A stretch of 64,000 bases of DNA from CAZXWK01 sp964644675 (GTDB taxonomy: Bacteria > Actinomycetota > Coriobacteriia > Anaerosomatales > JAAXUF01): positions 6,222-70,221 of the forward strand of contig CAZXWK010000007.1 in the NCBI GenBank assembly GCA_964644675.1. Reading direction: 5' to 3'. Numbering within the stretch: position 1 is the stretch's first letter; each line of letters starts with the position of its first letter. Shown here piece by piece: positions 8,067 through 16,128 of the stretch. Below the pieces are notes generated by a model. The model was given only the letters and a program-made list of their open reading frames with translations. It was not told where the DNA came from and ran no database searches. A program made the position numbers and the translations under genes.

Positions 8067-8525
8067 GTGCGCTACCTCGTCGGAATAGGCAACTACTACG
8101 GCCGTGACGACTCGATCGGGCTCCGTATCGCCGAGACGATCGGCGAACGGGGCCTCGACCGGGGCTTTCGGGCGATCGAACTGGGCGGCAACCTGCTCGA
8201 CCTCGTCCACTACCTGGGCGAGGACACCGAGGCCGTGCTCGTGGTCGACTCGGCCCGCATGGGTTTGCCGCCGGGCGAGTTCGCCTTCTTCATCCCCGAT
8301 CAGGTCGTGACCCGCAAGGGGGGCGCTGGCGTCTCCACGCACGAGGGAGACCTGCTCAAGGTGCTCGAATTCGCCGCGGCGGCGGGTCACGACCTCTCGG
8401 CCGTCACGCTGATGGGGATAGAGCCCGCCGAGCTGCGCCCAGAGCCCGGCCTGTCCGACGAGCTCTCCATCCGCTTCGAGCGCTACGTGGAGGCCGCGGT
8501 GGCCTTCTTCGAACCGCGGGGCTGA
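8067..8525 (+). CDS. hydrogenase maturation endopeptidase (HycI/HyaD family)
   Basis: A 152-residue peptidase of family M52 that cleaves the C-terminal peptide of HydA after nickel insertion. The N-terminal GIGN segment and GRDDSIG provide the first metal-binding acid; VVDSARMG and THEGDLL match the second acidic and histidine positions, and MGIEPAEL is the typical C-terminal strand. It starts with GTG three bases after hydA, so substrate and protease are co-expressed. No hypABCDEF accessory genes are in the window. Confidence 0.92.
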   Translation: MRYLVGIGNYYGRDDSIGLRIAETIGERGLDRGFRAIELGGNLLDLVHYLGEDTEAVLVVDSARMGLPPGEFAFFIPDQVVTRKGGAGVSTHEGDLLKVLEFAAAAGHDLSAVTLMGIEPAELRPEPGLSDELSIRFERYVEAAVAFFEPRG

Positions 8526-8544
8526 CCGCCGGTCTCGACGACCG

Positions 8545-8575
8545 CGCCCGCGGCCTCGCTCCGACCGCGCGGGCG
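8545..8575 (+). terminator. hairpin after the hydrogenase operon, possible terminator
   Basis: CGCCCGCG (8545-8552) pairs perfectly with CGCGGGCG (8568-8575) over a 15-base loop, about 20 bases after the maturation protease stop. No U-run follows. Confidence 0.4.
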
Positions 8576-8701
8576 ATTCGGCGCGTCCGGCTCCGCGCGG
8601 AAGGTTGCTGCAAGCCGCGGGAAAGCTCCGCTGCACACAATCGACTCCGCCACCCCTCGGCAGACCGTCAGCGACACAGCTTGGCCGGAGAGGGGCTTGC
8701 G

Positions 8702-9364
8702 ATGGCACCAAGGCTTCGGGGGAACGCGACCGACCCGCGACGGCACCTGCTCGAAGGCCGCGCCGAGACCCTCTCGGATGCCGGGCTGCTCGCCGTGCTC
8801 ATCGGAGAGGAGGAGCCGCGACGCGCCGAACGCATCCTCGCCGAGCACCCCATCCCCGACGGCCTGTGGCGGGTCTCGGCGGACGAGCTCGTCGCGCACG
8901 AGGGAGTGGGTCCCGCGGCGGCGGCGCGGGTGCTCGCGTGTCTCGAGATGAGCCGGCGCGCTTCGAGCTGGGGACGCTCCGAGGCGCCGTGCGTGAACAC
9001 TCCCGAAGACGTCGTGGCGGTCTGCGGGACTCGCTTGCGGGGGCTCGACCGCGAGCATTTCTGGGCACTTGCGCTGAACACCAAGAACCGGCTCCTGCGG
9101 GTCATCGAGGTATCGGTCGGATCGCTCAACGCGTCGATCGTCCACCCCCGTGAGCTGTTCAAGGACGCGGTCCGTGCCTCGGCGGCCTCGATCGTCGTCG
9201 TCCACAACCACCCCAGCGGTGACCCCACGCCGTCCGGTGCTGACGTGCAGCTCACGCGCAGGCTCGTCAAGGCCGGCGATGTCCTGGGCATCGAGGTCCT
9301 CGACCACGTGGTGATCGGGGACGGGGGAGAGCACGCGAGCCTGCGCGACCTCGGGTTGATGTGA
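8702..9364 (+). CDS. radC: RadC family JAB/MPN-domain protein
   Basis: A 220-residue RadC protein. Residues about 1-85 are the UPF0758 helix-hairpin-helix region, shorter than usual. The C-terminal JAB domain carries HNHPSGDPTPSGAD (His168, His170, Asp181), the JAMM zinc motif typical of metal-dependent isopeptidase-like folds. The cellular role of RadC is unsettled; a DNA-repair function was withdrawn for E. coli. The ATG at 8702 is preferred over an in-frame TTG at 8681 because GGAGAGG lies nine bases before it. It stands alone between the hydrogenase operon and mreB, a position common in bacteria where radC precedes mreB. Confidence 0.93.
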   Translation: MAPRLRGNATDPRRHLLEGRAETLSDAGLLAVLIGEEEPRRAERILAEHPIPDGLWRVSADELVAHEGVGPAAAARVLACLEMSRRASSWGRSEAPCVNTPEDVVAVCGTRLRGLDREHFWALALNTKNRLLRVIEVSVGSLNASIVHPRELFKDAVRASAASIVVVHNHPSGDPTPSGADVQLTRRLVKAGDVLGIEVLDHVVIGDGGEHASLRDLGLM

Positions 9365-9367
9365 TGC

Positions 9368-9388
9368 TGACGGAGCACAACTCCGTCA
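9368..9388 (+). terminator. small hairpin after radC
   Basis: TGACGGAG and CTCCGTCA form a perfect eight-base stem with the loop CACAA, three bases after the radC stop. No U-run is present, so termination is plausible, not certain. Confidence 0.4.
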
Positions 9389-9571
9389 CCACCTGCGGGG
9401 ATGCGGCACGGCCGCCCGATTCGTGACAGAGCTTGTGGTACACTTCACGCGTGTTCAGAACGACCGGCCCGGGCTCCCAGCTCCAGGGTCGGTTTTGGCA
9501 TGCAGGGCGAGCAGGGGCTTTCCCGGTGTGTCGATTCCGGCGGGAGCCGGCGAAAACGCGAAGGAGCGACC

Positions 9572-10612
9572 GTGTCGCTTGTCGATATGTTCTTCAACTC
9601 GTGGGGCGGCGACATGGCCGTCGACCTCGGGACTGCGAATACGCTCGTGTCCGTCCGCGGCCGGGGCATCGTGCTCATCGAGCCCTCGGTCGTCGCGGTC
9701 GAGAAGGAGAGTAAGCGCGTGCTGGCCGTCGGGATCGACGCCAAGCGCATGCTCGGCCGAACCCCCGGCAGCATCGTGGCGATCCGCCCGCTCAAGGACG
9801 GCGTCATCGCCGACTTCGAGGTCACCGAGGCGATGCTGCGCTACTTCATCAACAAGACGCGCGTGAAGCGCTTTCCGTGGCAGCCCAAGCCGCGGGTCGT
9901 CGTGTGCGTTCCGTCGGGCGTCACCGAGGTCGAGAAGCGCGCCGTGTTCGAGGCGACGATGTCGGCCGGCGCCCGTCAGGCGTTCCTGATCGAGGAGCCC
10001 ATGGCCGCCGCCATCGGCGCGGGACTCCCCATCCAGGAGCCCACCGGCTCGATGGTCGTCGACATCGGCGGCGGCACCACCGAGGTCGCGGTCATCTCAC
10101 TCGGCGGCATCGTCGTCGCGCAGTCGATCCGCATCGCCGGCGACGAGTTTGACGAGGCGATCATCGGACACGTCAAGCGCGCCTACAACGTGCTGATCGG
10201 GGAGCGCACCGCCGAGGAGATCAAGTTCGAGATCGGCAGCGCCTGGCCCTTGCTCGAGGAGGTCGACGTCGAGGTCCGCGGCCGCGACCTGCTCACCGGA
10301 CTCCCGCGCACCATCACCATGGAGTCCGAGGAGATCCGCGAGGCGGTCGAAGAGCCGACCATGGCGATCGTCCAGGCGGTCAAGGGCACGCTCGAGCAGA
10401 CACCTCCGGAGCTGGCGAGCGACCTGATGGAGTACGGGATCGTGCTCACCGGTGGCGGCGCCCTGCTCAAGGGCCTCGACGAGCGCCTGCGTCACGAGAC
10501 GGGCATGCCCGTCCACGTGTCGGACAGCGCGCTCACCAACGTCTGCGATGGTTCCGCGCAGGCGCTCGAGGAGATCGACGCCCTCAAGAAGGTGCTCCAG
10601 GGCGGTCGCTAG
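9572..10612 (+). CDS. mreB: rod shape-determining actin homologue MreB
   Basis: A 346-residue bacterial actin forming membrane-associated filaments that organise the elongasome. The N-terminus after SWGGDMAVDLGTANTLV is the phosphate 1 loop; VVDIGGGTTEVAVIS is phosphate 2, and GIVLTGGGALLKGLDERL is the adenosine loop. The GTG at 9572 is chosen because AAGGAG (9561-9566) precedes it and the protein then begins at the family start; upstream in-frame codons encode nothing recognisable. The 207 bases between radC and this gene hold a small hairpin and a weak -10-like TACACT at 9439-9444 without a good -35. It is the first gene of the mreB-mreC-mreD-mrdA-rodA cluster. Confidence 0.97.
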   Translation: MSLVDMFFNSWGGDMAVDLGTANTLVSVRGRGIVLIEPSVVAVEKESKRVLAVGIDAKRMLGRTPGSIVAIRPLKDGVIADFEVTEAMLRYFINKTRVKRFPWQPKPRVVVCVPSGVTEVEKRAVFEATMSAGARQAFLIEEPMAAAIGAGLPIQEPTGSMVVDIGGGTTEVAVISLGGIVVAQSIRIAGDEFDEAIIGHVKRAYNVLIGERTAEEIKFEIGSAWPLLEEVDVEVRGRDLLTGLPRTITMESEEIREAVEEPTMAIVQAVKGTLEQTPPELASDLMEYGIVLTGGGALLKGLDERLRHETGMPVHVSDSALTNVCDGSAQALEEIDALKKVLQGGR

Positions 10613-10627
10613 GCCCGCCCGGATCCC

Positions 10628-11485
10628 ATGAAGCTCCCACAGCCCGAGAAGTCACCCACCGCCACCGGCGTGCTCGTGGCGTTGCTCGTCGTCGCGCTCG
10701 CCATCACGACGCTGTGGTACCGCGAGGGCGAGAACGGTCCCGTGCATCGCCTGCGGGCGGGTGTCCATGCGGCCGCGGCGCCGTTCTCGGCCGCGGGCGA
10801 GTTCGTCACGCGACCGGTTCGCGGCGTGTTCGCGTGGGCATCGGACCTCGGCGTCTCGCGCAGTCAACTCGAGACGCTGCGCACCCAAAACGCGGAGCTG
10901 CGCCAGCGAGTGGCCGAGCTGGAAGAGGCACGGCTCGAGAACGAGCGTCTCAAGCTGCTCGTGGGTTTCGTGGACGCGAACAAGCTGGATGCTGTGGGCG
11001 CACGAGTCATCGGCCGTCCCACCAACTCGTGGGAGCGCACGATCACCATCGACCGCGGTTCCGCCGACGGCGTGAAGGTCGCCATGCCGGTCATCGCGCC
11101 GCAGGGCCTTCTCGGCCAGACGATCGCGGTCACCAAGCACACGGCACAGGTCCGGCTGATCACCGACCCGCGTTCAGGGGTCGCGTCGATGCTCCAGTCG
11201 ACCCGCGCCGAAGGTGTCGTGAAGGGCTCGCTCGAGGGCAAGGTCAGCATGGACTTCGTGAGCCGTGAAGCGACCGTCAACGCAGGAGACGTCGTGATCA
11301 CGTCCGGGCTGGGCGGCGTCTATCCCAAGGGCCTCCTGATCGGAGAGGTGACCGGGGTCGTGAACGCGCCCTCCGGGCTTTACCAGGATATCGCCGTGGA
11401 CCCTGCGGCCGATCTCTCGGGTCTCGAAGAGGTCGTCGTCCTCGTGGGGGCTGCGCCACAGGCCCCGACCGGAGGTGTCGAGTGA
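10628..11485 (+). CDS. mreC: rod shape-determining protein MreC
   Basis: A 285-residue bitopic membrane protein. A single membrane segment lies at about 12-31 (LVALLVVALAITTLW), a coiled coil at about 76-112 (leucine and glutamate-rich, LETLRTQNAELRQRVAELEE), and the beta-rich extracellular domain follows, with GRPTNSWERTITIDRGS and SGLGGVYPKGLLIGEV as typical MreC strands. MreC activates PBP2/RodA in the elongasome. Its stop overlaps the ATG of mreD. Confidence 0.96.
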   Translation: MKLPQPEKSPTATGVLVALLVVALAITTLWYREGENGPVHRLRAGVHAAAAPFSAAGEFVTRPVRGVFAWASDLGVSRSQLETLRTQNAELRQRVAELEEARLENERLKLLVGFVDANKLDAVGARVIGRPTNSWERTITIDRGSADGVKVAMPVIAPQGLLGQTIAVTKHTAQVRLITDPRSGVASMLQSTRAEGVVKGSLEGKVSMDFVSREATVNAGDVVITSGLGGVYPKGLLIGEVTGVVNAPSGLYQDIAVDPAADLSGLEEVVVLVGAAPQAPTGGVE

Positions 11486-11997
11486 TGCGCAAGTTCCTTC
11501 CGACCCTCGCCGCGGGACTCGTCGCGGCGATCCTGCAGGCGGGGTTGGCCCCGTACCTGGCCATCGGGAACGTGGTGCCCAACTTCCTGCTGCTCGTCGT
11601 GGTCACCCTCGCGCTCGTCGAGGGCCCCGCCGCCGGAGCCGCGGTGGGTTTCGCGGCCGGCTTCATCTTCGACCTGTTGGGGAGCGGCCCGGTCGGCCCG
11701 ATGACGCTCGTCCTGATCGTCACCGGCTATCTTGCCGGCCTCATGCACGAGAACATGTTCGCCGAGGGCTGGCTCCTGCCGCTCACGGTCGTGGCCGTGG
11801 CCTCGTTGTCCGCCGAGGTCGCCTACGGGTTGATCCTCAATCTGCTGGGCGCGGGCGGGCCGTTCTGGATCACCTTCTTCACCAAGATGCTGCCGGGTGC
11901 GGTCTACAACACGGTGCTGGCGCTGCTCATCTATCCGTGGTTGGCGCGCTTCTTGCGCCGTGATCGCCCGATGACGACGTTCCGCCGTCTGGCGTAG
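11485..11997 (+). CDS. mreD: rod shape-determining protein MreD
   Basis: A 170-residue integral membrane protein with five or six hydrophobic segments, partner of MreC. The ATG at 11485 overlaps the mreC stop (TGATG) and has GGAGGT (11471-11476) eight bases upstream; an in-frame GTG one codon earlier is less well placed. Sequence conservation in MreD is low, so identity rests on topology and position. Confidence 0.92.
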   Translation: MRKFLPTLAAGLVAAILQAGLAPYLAIGNVVPNFLLLVVVTLALVEGPAAGAAVGFAAGFIFDLLGSGPVGPMTLVLIVTGYLAGLMHENMFAEGWLLPLTVVAVASLSAEVAYGLILNLLGAGGPFWITFFTKMLPGAVYNTVLALLIYPWLARFLRRDRPMTTFRRLA

Positions 11998-12051
11998 CGC
12001 GCTCCGAATCCGCCGCGGCGACGCGCGGCGGGCCCGACGAAAGCGACGGGA

Positions 12052-13905
12052 TTGTCCGACTTCCGACACGAACTCAAGCCGCGGTTCGCCGCTTACGGCA
12101 TCGTCATTCTGGCGGTGCTCGGGCTGCTGCTTGCCCGCCTGTGGACGATGCAGGTGCTCAACGGCGCCGCTTTCGCGCAGCAGGCCGTCGAGAACCGCAT
12201 CCGCGAGGTTTCGAGCGAGGCGCCGCGCGGCCGGATCCTCGATCGCAACGGCGTCGAGCTCGTCACGAACCGCGCGACCATGGCGGTCGTTGCGGCGGCG
12301 TCGGTCGCGCAGGACGACGAGCTCGTCAACCGCCTGTCGACGGTGCTCAACATGCCCGCGGCCGACGTGAAGGCCAAGATCCAGGACCCCAAGGCCGCAC
12401 CGCTCGCTCCGCGTACCATCGCGATCGACGTGCCCATGGATGCCGTCGCCTACCTCTCGGAGCACGAGTCCGAGTTCCCCGGCGTCGAGGTGAAGACCGA
12501 GGCCGTGCGCCGCTACCCGCAGGGGCAGCTCGCCGCTCACGTCGTCGGCTACACCGGGCTCATCTCGGAGACCGAGCTCAACACGCCGGAGACCACCTAC
12601 GAGTACGGCGACATCGTGGGCAAGGCGGGCGCCGAGAAGGAGTTCGAGCAGGTCCTGCAGGGAGACCGCGGCCGCCGACTCATCGAGGTGGACGCGCAGG
12701 GTCGCCCGCGCCGCATCGTGCAGGACACCGACCCGGTCGCCGGGCACGACGTCGTGCTCACCATCGACAGCTCCGTCCAGAAGGTCGCCGAGCAGGCGCT
12801 CGCGCAAGCGATGCTCGACGCGCACGCCGACAAGTTCCCCAAGGCGCGCTCGGGGGCTGCGGTCGCGATCGACGTAAGGACCGGCGAGGTCCTCGCGATG
12901 GCGAGCCTGCCCACCTACAACCCCGAGGTGTTCCTCGGCGGGATCTCGACGAAGAACTGGGAGTCGCTCACCAGCAAGGACTCCGACTTCCCGCTGACCA
13001 ACCGCGCGATCATGGCGCAGTATCCGGCCGCGTCGACCTTCAAGGCGATGACCGGCCTCGCGGGCCTGCAGTACGGGTTCACCACGCCCGGCACCACGTA
13101 CAAGTGCGAGGGCAAGTGGACCGGCATGGGCGAACAGTGGAAGAAGTGGTGCTGGGACCACGCCGGTCACGGGACCGAGTCGTTCACCCAGGGCATCGTC
13201 GACTCGTGCGACGTCGTGTTCTACGAGATCGGCTATCGCTTCTACAAGGACAAGGGCGAGAAGCTCCAGAAGTTCGCCCGCAAGTTCGGGTTCGGCTCGA
13301 AGAGCGGCATCGACCTCCCCGGCGAGGTGGAGGGTCGCGTGCCCGACGCCAAGTGGAAGGCGGCCTACAACGAGAACTACCCGGAGTTCCGCCGCTGGCT
13401 CCCCGGTGACACCGTCAACCTGGCCATCGGGCAGGGCGACCTGCTGGTGACACCGCTCCAGATCGCCGACGCGTACGCGGGTATCGCCAACGGCGGTAAG
13501 GTCATGCGCCCCCACGTGCTCAAGCAGGTGCTCGGGCCCGACGGCACGGCCGTCCTCACCGAGCAGCCCAAGGTCGCCTACGACAGTGGCGCGTCCAAGG
13601 GCAACCTCGCGACCATGAAGTCATCGCTGGTCGCCGTCACCAACGACGGTACCGGCCAGGGCGCGTTCCGCGGCTTCCCCGTGCAGGTCGCGGGCAAGAC
13701 GGGCACCGCGCAGGTCGCAGGCAAGGACGACATGGCGTGGTTCGTCGGCTTCGCCCCCGCCGAGAAGCCCCGCTACTGCGTGGTCGTCGTGGTCGAGCAG
13801 GGCGGGCATGGCGGCTCGATCGCCGGACCGGCCGCGCGGCAGATCCTCGCCGCCCTGCTCGGCAAGAAGATCGAGCACGTCACCGCGACGGACGCGTCGA
13901 GGTAG
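12052..13905 (+). CDS. mrdA: penicillin-binding protein 2, class B transpeptidase
   Basis: A 617-residue elongation-specific peptidoglycan transpeptidase. One membrane segment lies at about 10-33. The PBP dimerisation region contains RGRILDRNG. The transpeptidase domain carries the catalytic motif STFK (Ser328, Lys331), SCD (Ser385) and KTGT (Lys549). It starts with TTG at 12052; the ribosome-binding site is weak, and no better start lies before the membrane segment. It works with RodA, encoded next, as the glycosyltransferase/transpeptidase pair. Confidence 0.96.
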   Translation: MSDFRHELKPRFAAYGIVILAVLGLLLARLWTMQVLNGAAFAQQAVENRIREVSSEAPRGRILDRNGVELVTNRATMAVVAAASVAQDDELVNRLSTVLNMPAADVKAKIQDPKAAPLAPRTIAIDVPMDAVAYLSEHESEFPGVEVKTEAVRRYPQGQLAAHVVGYTGLISETELNTPETTYEYGDIVGKAGAEKEFEQVLQGDRGRRLIEVDAQGRPRRIVQDTDPVAGHDVVLTIDSSVQKVAEQALAQAMLDAHADKFPKARSGAAVAIDVRTGEVLAMASLPTYNPEVFLGGISTKNWESLTSKDSDFPLTNRAIMAQYPAASTFKAMTGLAGLQYGFTTPGTTYKCEGKWTGMGEQWKKWCWDHAGHGTESFTQGIVDSCDVVFYEIGYRFYKDKGEKLQKFARKFGFGSKSGIDLPGEVEGRVPDAKWKAAYNENYPEFRRWLPGDTVNLAIGQGDLLVTPLQIADAYAGIANGGKVMRPHVLKQVLGPDGTAVLTEQPKVAYDSGASKGNLATMKSSLVAVTNDGTGQGAFRGFPVQVAGKTGTAQVAGKDDMAWFVGFAPAEKPRYCVVVVVEQGGHGGSIAGPAARQILAALLGKKIEHVTATDASR

Positions 13906-13910
13906 CCGAG

Positions 13911-15059
13911 ATGAACGAACGCCGCCCCCTCTGGTTTGTGAACTGGCCGCTCGTCGGCATTGTCGTGCTGCTGTCGATCTACGGCAGCATCATGGTGCAG
14001 TCGGCGACGTCGGGCATGGCCGCGGGTCCGGGGCTGTTCAAGCGCCACTTGTTCGGCCTGGCGGTCGGGCTCGTCCCGCTCGTCGTGGCGTGGGTCTTCG
14101 ACTACCGACGTCTTGCGGGCTGGATCGGGCCGCTGCTCATCCTCGACGCGTTCCTGATCCTGTCGCCGCGCATTCCGGGCTTGGGCACCACCGCGAAGGG
14201 CGCGACCTCGTGGCTCGCGGTCGGCGGTTTCCGGCTGTTCCAGCCCTCCGAACCCGCGAAGCTCGTGACGATCGTGGTCATGGCGGCGGTCATCGCTTCA
14301 TACAAGGGCTCGATCGAGAAACCGAAGGACCTCGCGCGCGTGCTGGGCATCCTCGCGATCCCGCTCGGGCTCATCCTGCTCCAGCCCGACCTGGGCACGG
14401 GCATGGTCTTCGTCGCCATCACGGCAGGCATGCTGCTCATCGGCGGGTTGAAGCCGCGATGGTTCCTGATCCTGGGCGTCTCGGCCGCGCTGCTGGTAGC
14501 GGGGCTGCTCTCGCTCAACGCGACGCTCGACCGCGCGCTGAACCGCGACGTGCTCATCAAGCAGTACCAGCTCAACCGGCTGCTCGTCTTCGTCGACCCG
14601 GAGCTCGATCCCAAGGGAGCGGGCTACAACCTCGAGCAGTCCAAGATCGCCATCGGGTCCGGCGAGCTGACCGGCAAGGGTCTCAAGTCCGGGACACAGA
14701 GCAACCTGCGCTTCCTTCCCGAGCCGCACACCGACTTCATCTTCGCCGTCACCGCCGAGGAGCTCGGCTTCGTCGGTGCGCTCGTGCTGCTCGCGCTCTA
14801 TCTCGCGCTCCTGGTCACGTCGCTCGAGATCGCTGCGACCTCGCGAGACCTGTTCGGCTCGCTCATCGTCGCCGGCATCATGGCGATGTGGACCTTCCAG
14901 ATCCTCGAGAACATGGGCATGACCATGGGGCTCATGCCCATCACGGGCATCCCGCTGCCCTTCATGAGCTTCGGCTCGTCGTTCATGGTCACCAACATGT
15001 TGGCCGTGGGTATGCTCCTGTCCGTATGGACGCGCCGCCAGGGCGTCACCGGCTACTAG
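13911..15059 (+). CDS. rodA: peptidoglycan glycosyltransferase RodA (SEDS family)
   Basis: A 382-residue polytopic SEDS protein with about ten membrane segments. Family features are visible: FQPSEPAKL, LLQPDLGTG, the large extracellular loop with the acidic region VDPELDPKGAGYN, LPEPHTDFIFAVTAEELGF, and the C-terminal GIPLPFMSFGSS. It polymerises lipid II for side-wall synthesis with PBP2. The ATG at 13911 follows the mrdA stop by five bases; an upstream in-frame extension overlaps mrdA and is not credible. Confidence 0.96.
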   Translation: MNERRPLWFVNWPLVGIVVLLSIYGSIMVQSATSGMAAGPGLFKRHLFGLAVGLVPLVVAWVFDYRRLAGWIGPLLILDAFLILSPRIPGLGTTAKGATSWLAVGGFRLFQPSEPAKLVTIVVMAAVIASYKGSIEKPKDLARVLGILAIPLGLILLQPDLGTGMVFVAITAGMLLIGGLKPRWFLILGVSAALLVAGLLSLNATLDRALNRDVLIKQYQLNRLLVFVDPELDPKGAGYNLEQSKIAIGSGELTGKGLKSGTQSNLRFLPEPHTDFIFAVTAEELGFVGALVLLALYLALLVTSLEIAATSRDLFGSLIVAGIMAMWTFQILENMGMTMGLMPITGIPLPFMSFGSSFMVTNMLAVGMLLSVWTRRQGVTGY

Positions 15060-15075
15060 TACGCAGGGAGACTCG

Positions 15076-16128
15076 ATGAAGCTGCCCGTCGATATCGGCG
15101 ACCTCATGAGGTCGAGTGGACGCGCCCGCGAGGATCGCGAGCAGCCGGTCCGTCTCGCCGTCTTCGTGGACGTGGAGGCGCCCGACGAGCTGGTCGACGC
15201 CATCCGAGAGGCATTGCGCCCGCAGACGGTAAACGCGCGCCTCCACGTCGAGGTGTGCGCGCCGGGCGAAACACTGCTCATCGACCGCACCGCGGACGCC
15301 GTGGTCGCGCTCGCGGGTCCGGGCACCACCCTCAACGCGTCGCTCGCTGCGGCGCGCGAGTTGTTCGTGCCCACAGTCGCGCTCGCGCTCGGCCACGGCC
15401 GAGACGAGCTCTCGCGCCGCCTCGAGCACCCCATCCTCGACACGCTGACCGCCGAGGACGCCGAGGCGATCGTGCACGCGTTGGGGAACTGGTTCGTCGA
15501 CCGGCTCGAGGGCAAGCGCCTCGCGCTCGCCGCGAACTTCGAGTTCATGCGCCGCGCGGTGGCCGAGGAGGCGGTCAAGAAGACGTCGTTCCAAAACGGC
15601 GTGATCGGTCTGGTCGCGGTCATCCCCGGCGCCGACATGCCCATCATGACCGCCAACCAGGCGAAGATGGTCCTCCAGATCGCCGCCGCCTACGGCGAGC
15701 CGCTCGGTGCGGAGCGCATCAAGGAGCTCACGGCCGTCGTCGGCGGCGGTTTCGTGTTCCGCGCCATCGCGCGCCAGGCCCTCGCGTTCATCCCCGGCTT
15801 CGGCTGGGCGGTGAAGGCGGGAATCGGCTACACCGGTACCATCGCCATGGGCTACGCCGCCATCAACTACTTCGAGGAGGGCGGCGACGTATCCGGCCTT
15901 GCCGAGAGGATCCGCGAGGCCCGCGACCACGCCATCGAGGCCGCGCGCTCGCGCTCGCTGCGTCGCGGTCCCGCAGAACCGCCCATTCCGGCGCACGCGT
16001 ACGTGGTTGCCGACGCCGACCTGGCGGGCGACATCACTGTGGCCGATCTGGTGCTCGCCGAGGGCGGTCCCGTCCCGGCGTCGGACGCCGGCGGCGATGC
16101 CGCAGCTCAGGGGGCCGGCGCTTCGTGA
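15076..16128 (+). CDS. DUF697-type membrane protein of unknown function
   Basis: A 350-residue protein. An N-terminal Rossmann-like half (about 20-135) has no P-loop. Residues from about 175, GVIGLVAVIPGADMPIMT, match the DUF697 pattern found in YcjF-like proteins and beside small GTPases. Two moderately hydrophobic glycine-rich segments (GFVFRAIARQALAFIPGF and AVKAGIGYTGTIAMGYAAI) may insert into or associate with the membrane. The C-terminus is a Gly/Ala-rich tail. Its stop overlaps the GTG of the radical SAM gene, and it lies 16 bases after rodA, so it sits at the junction of the elongation operon and an RNA-related gene set. Function unknown. Confidence 0.85.
   Translation: MKLPVDIGDLMRSSGRAREDREQPVRLAVFVDVEAPDELVDAIREALRPQTVNARLHVEVCAPGETLLIDRTADAVVALAGPGTTLNASLAAARELFVPTVALALGHGRDELSRRLEHPILDTLTAEDAEAIVHALGNWFVDRLEGKRLALAANFEFMRRAVAEEAVKKTSFQNGVIGLVAVIPGADMPIMTANQAKMVLQIAAAYGEPLGAERIKELTAVVGGGFVFRAIARQALAFIPGFGWAVKAGIGYTGTIAMGYAAINYFEEGGDVSGLAERIREARDHAIEAARSRSLRRGPAEPPIPAHAYVVADADLAGDITVADLVLAEGGPVPASDAGGDAAAQGAGAS

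Noticed and set aside
9401..9571. longer N-terminus for MreB
   Set aside because: The upstream codons encode no MreB-like sequence and the GTG at 9572 has a good ribosome-binding site.
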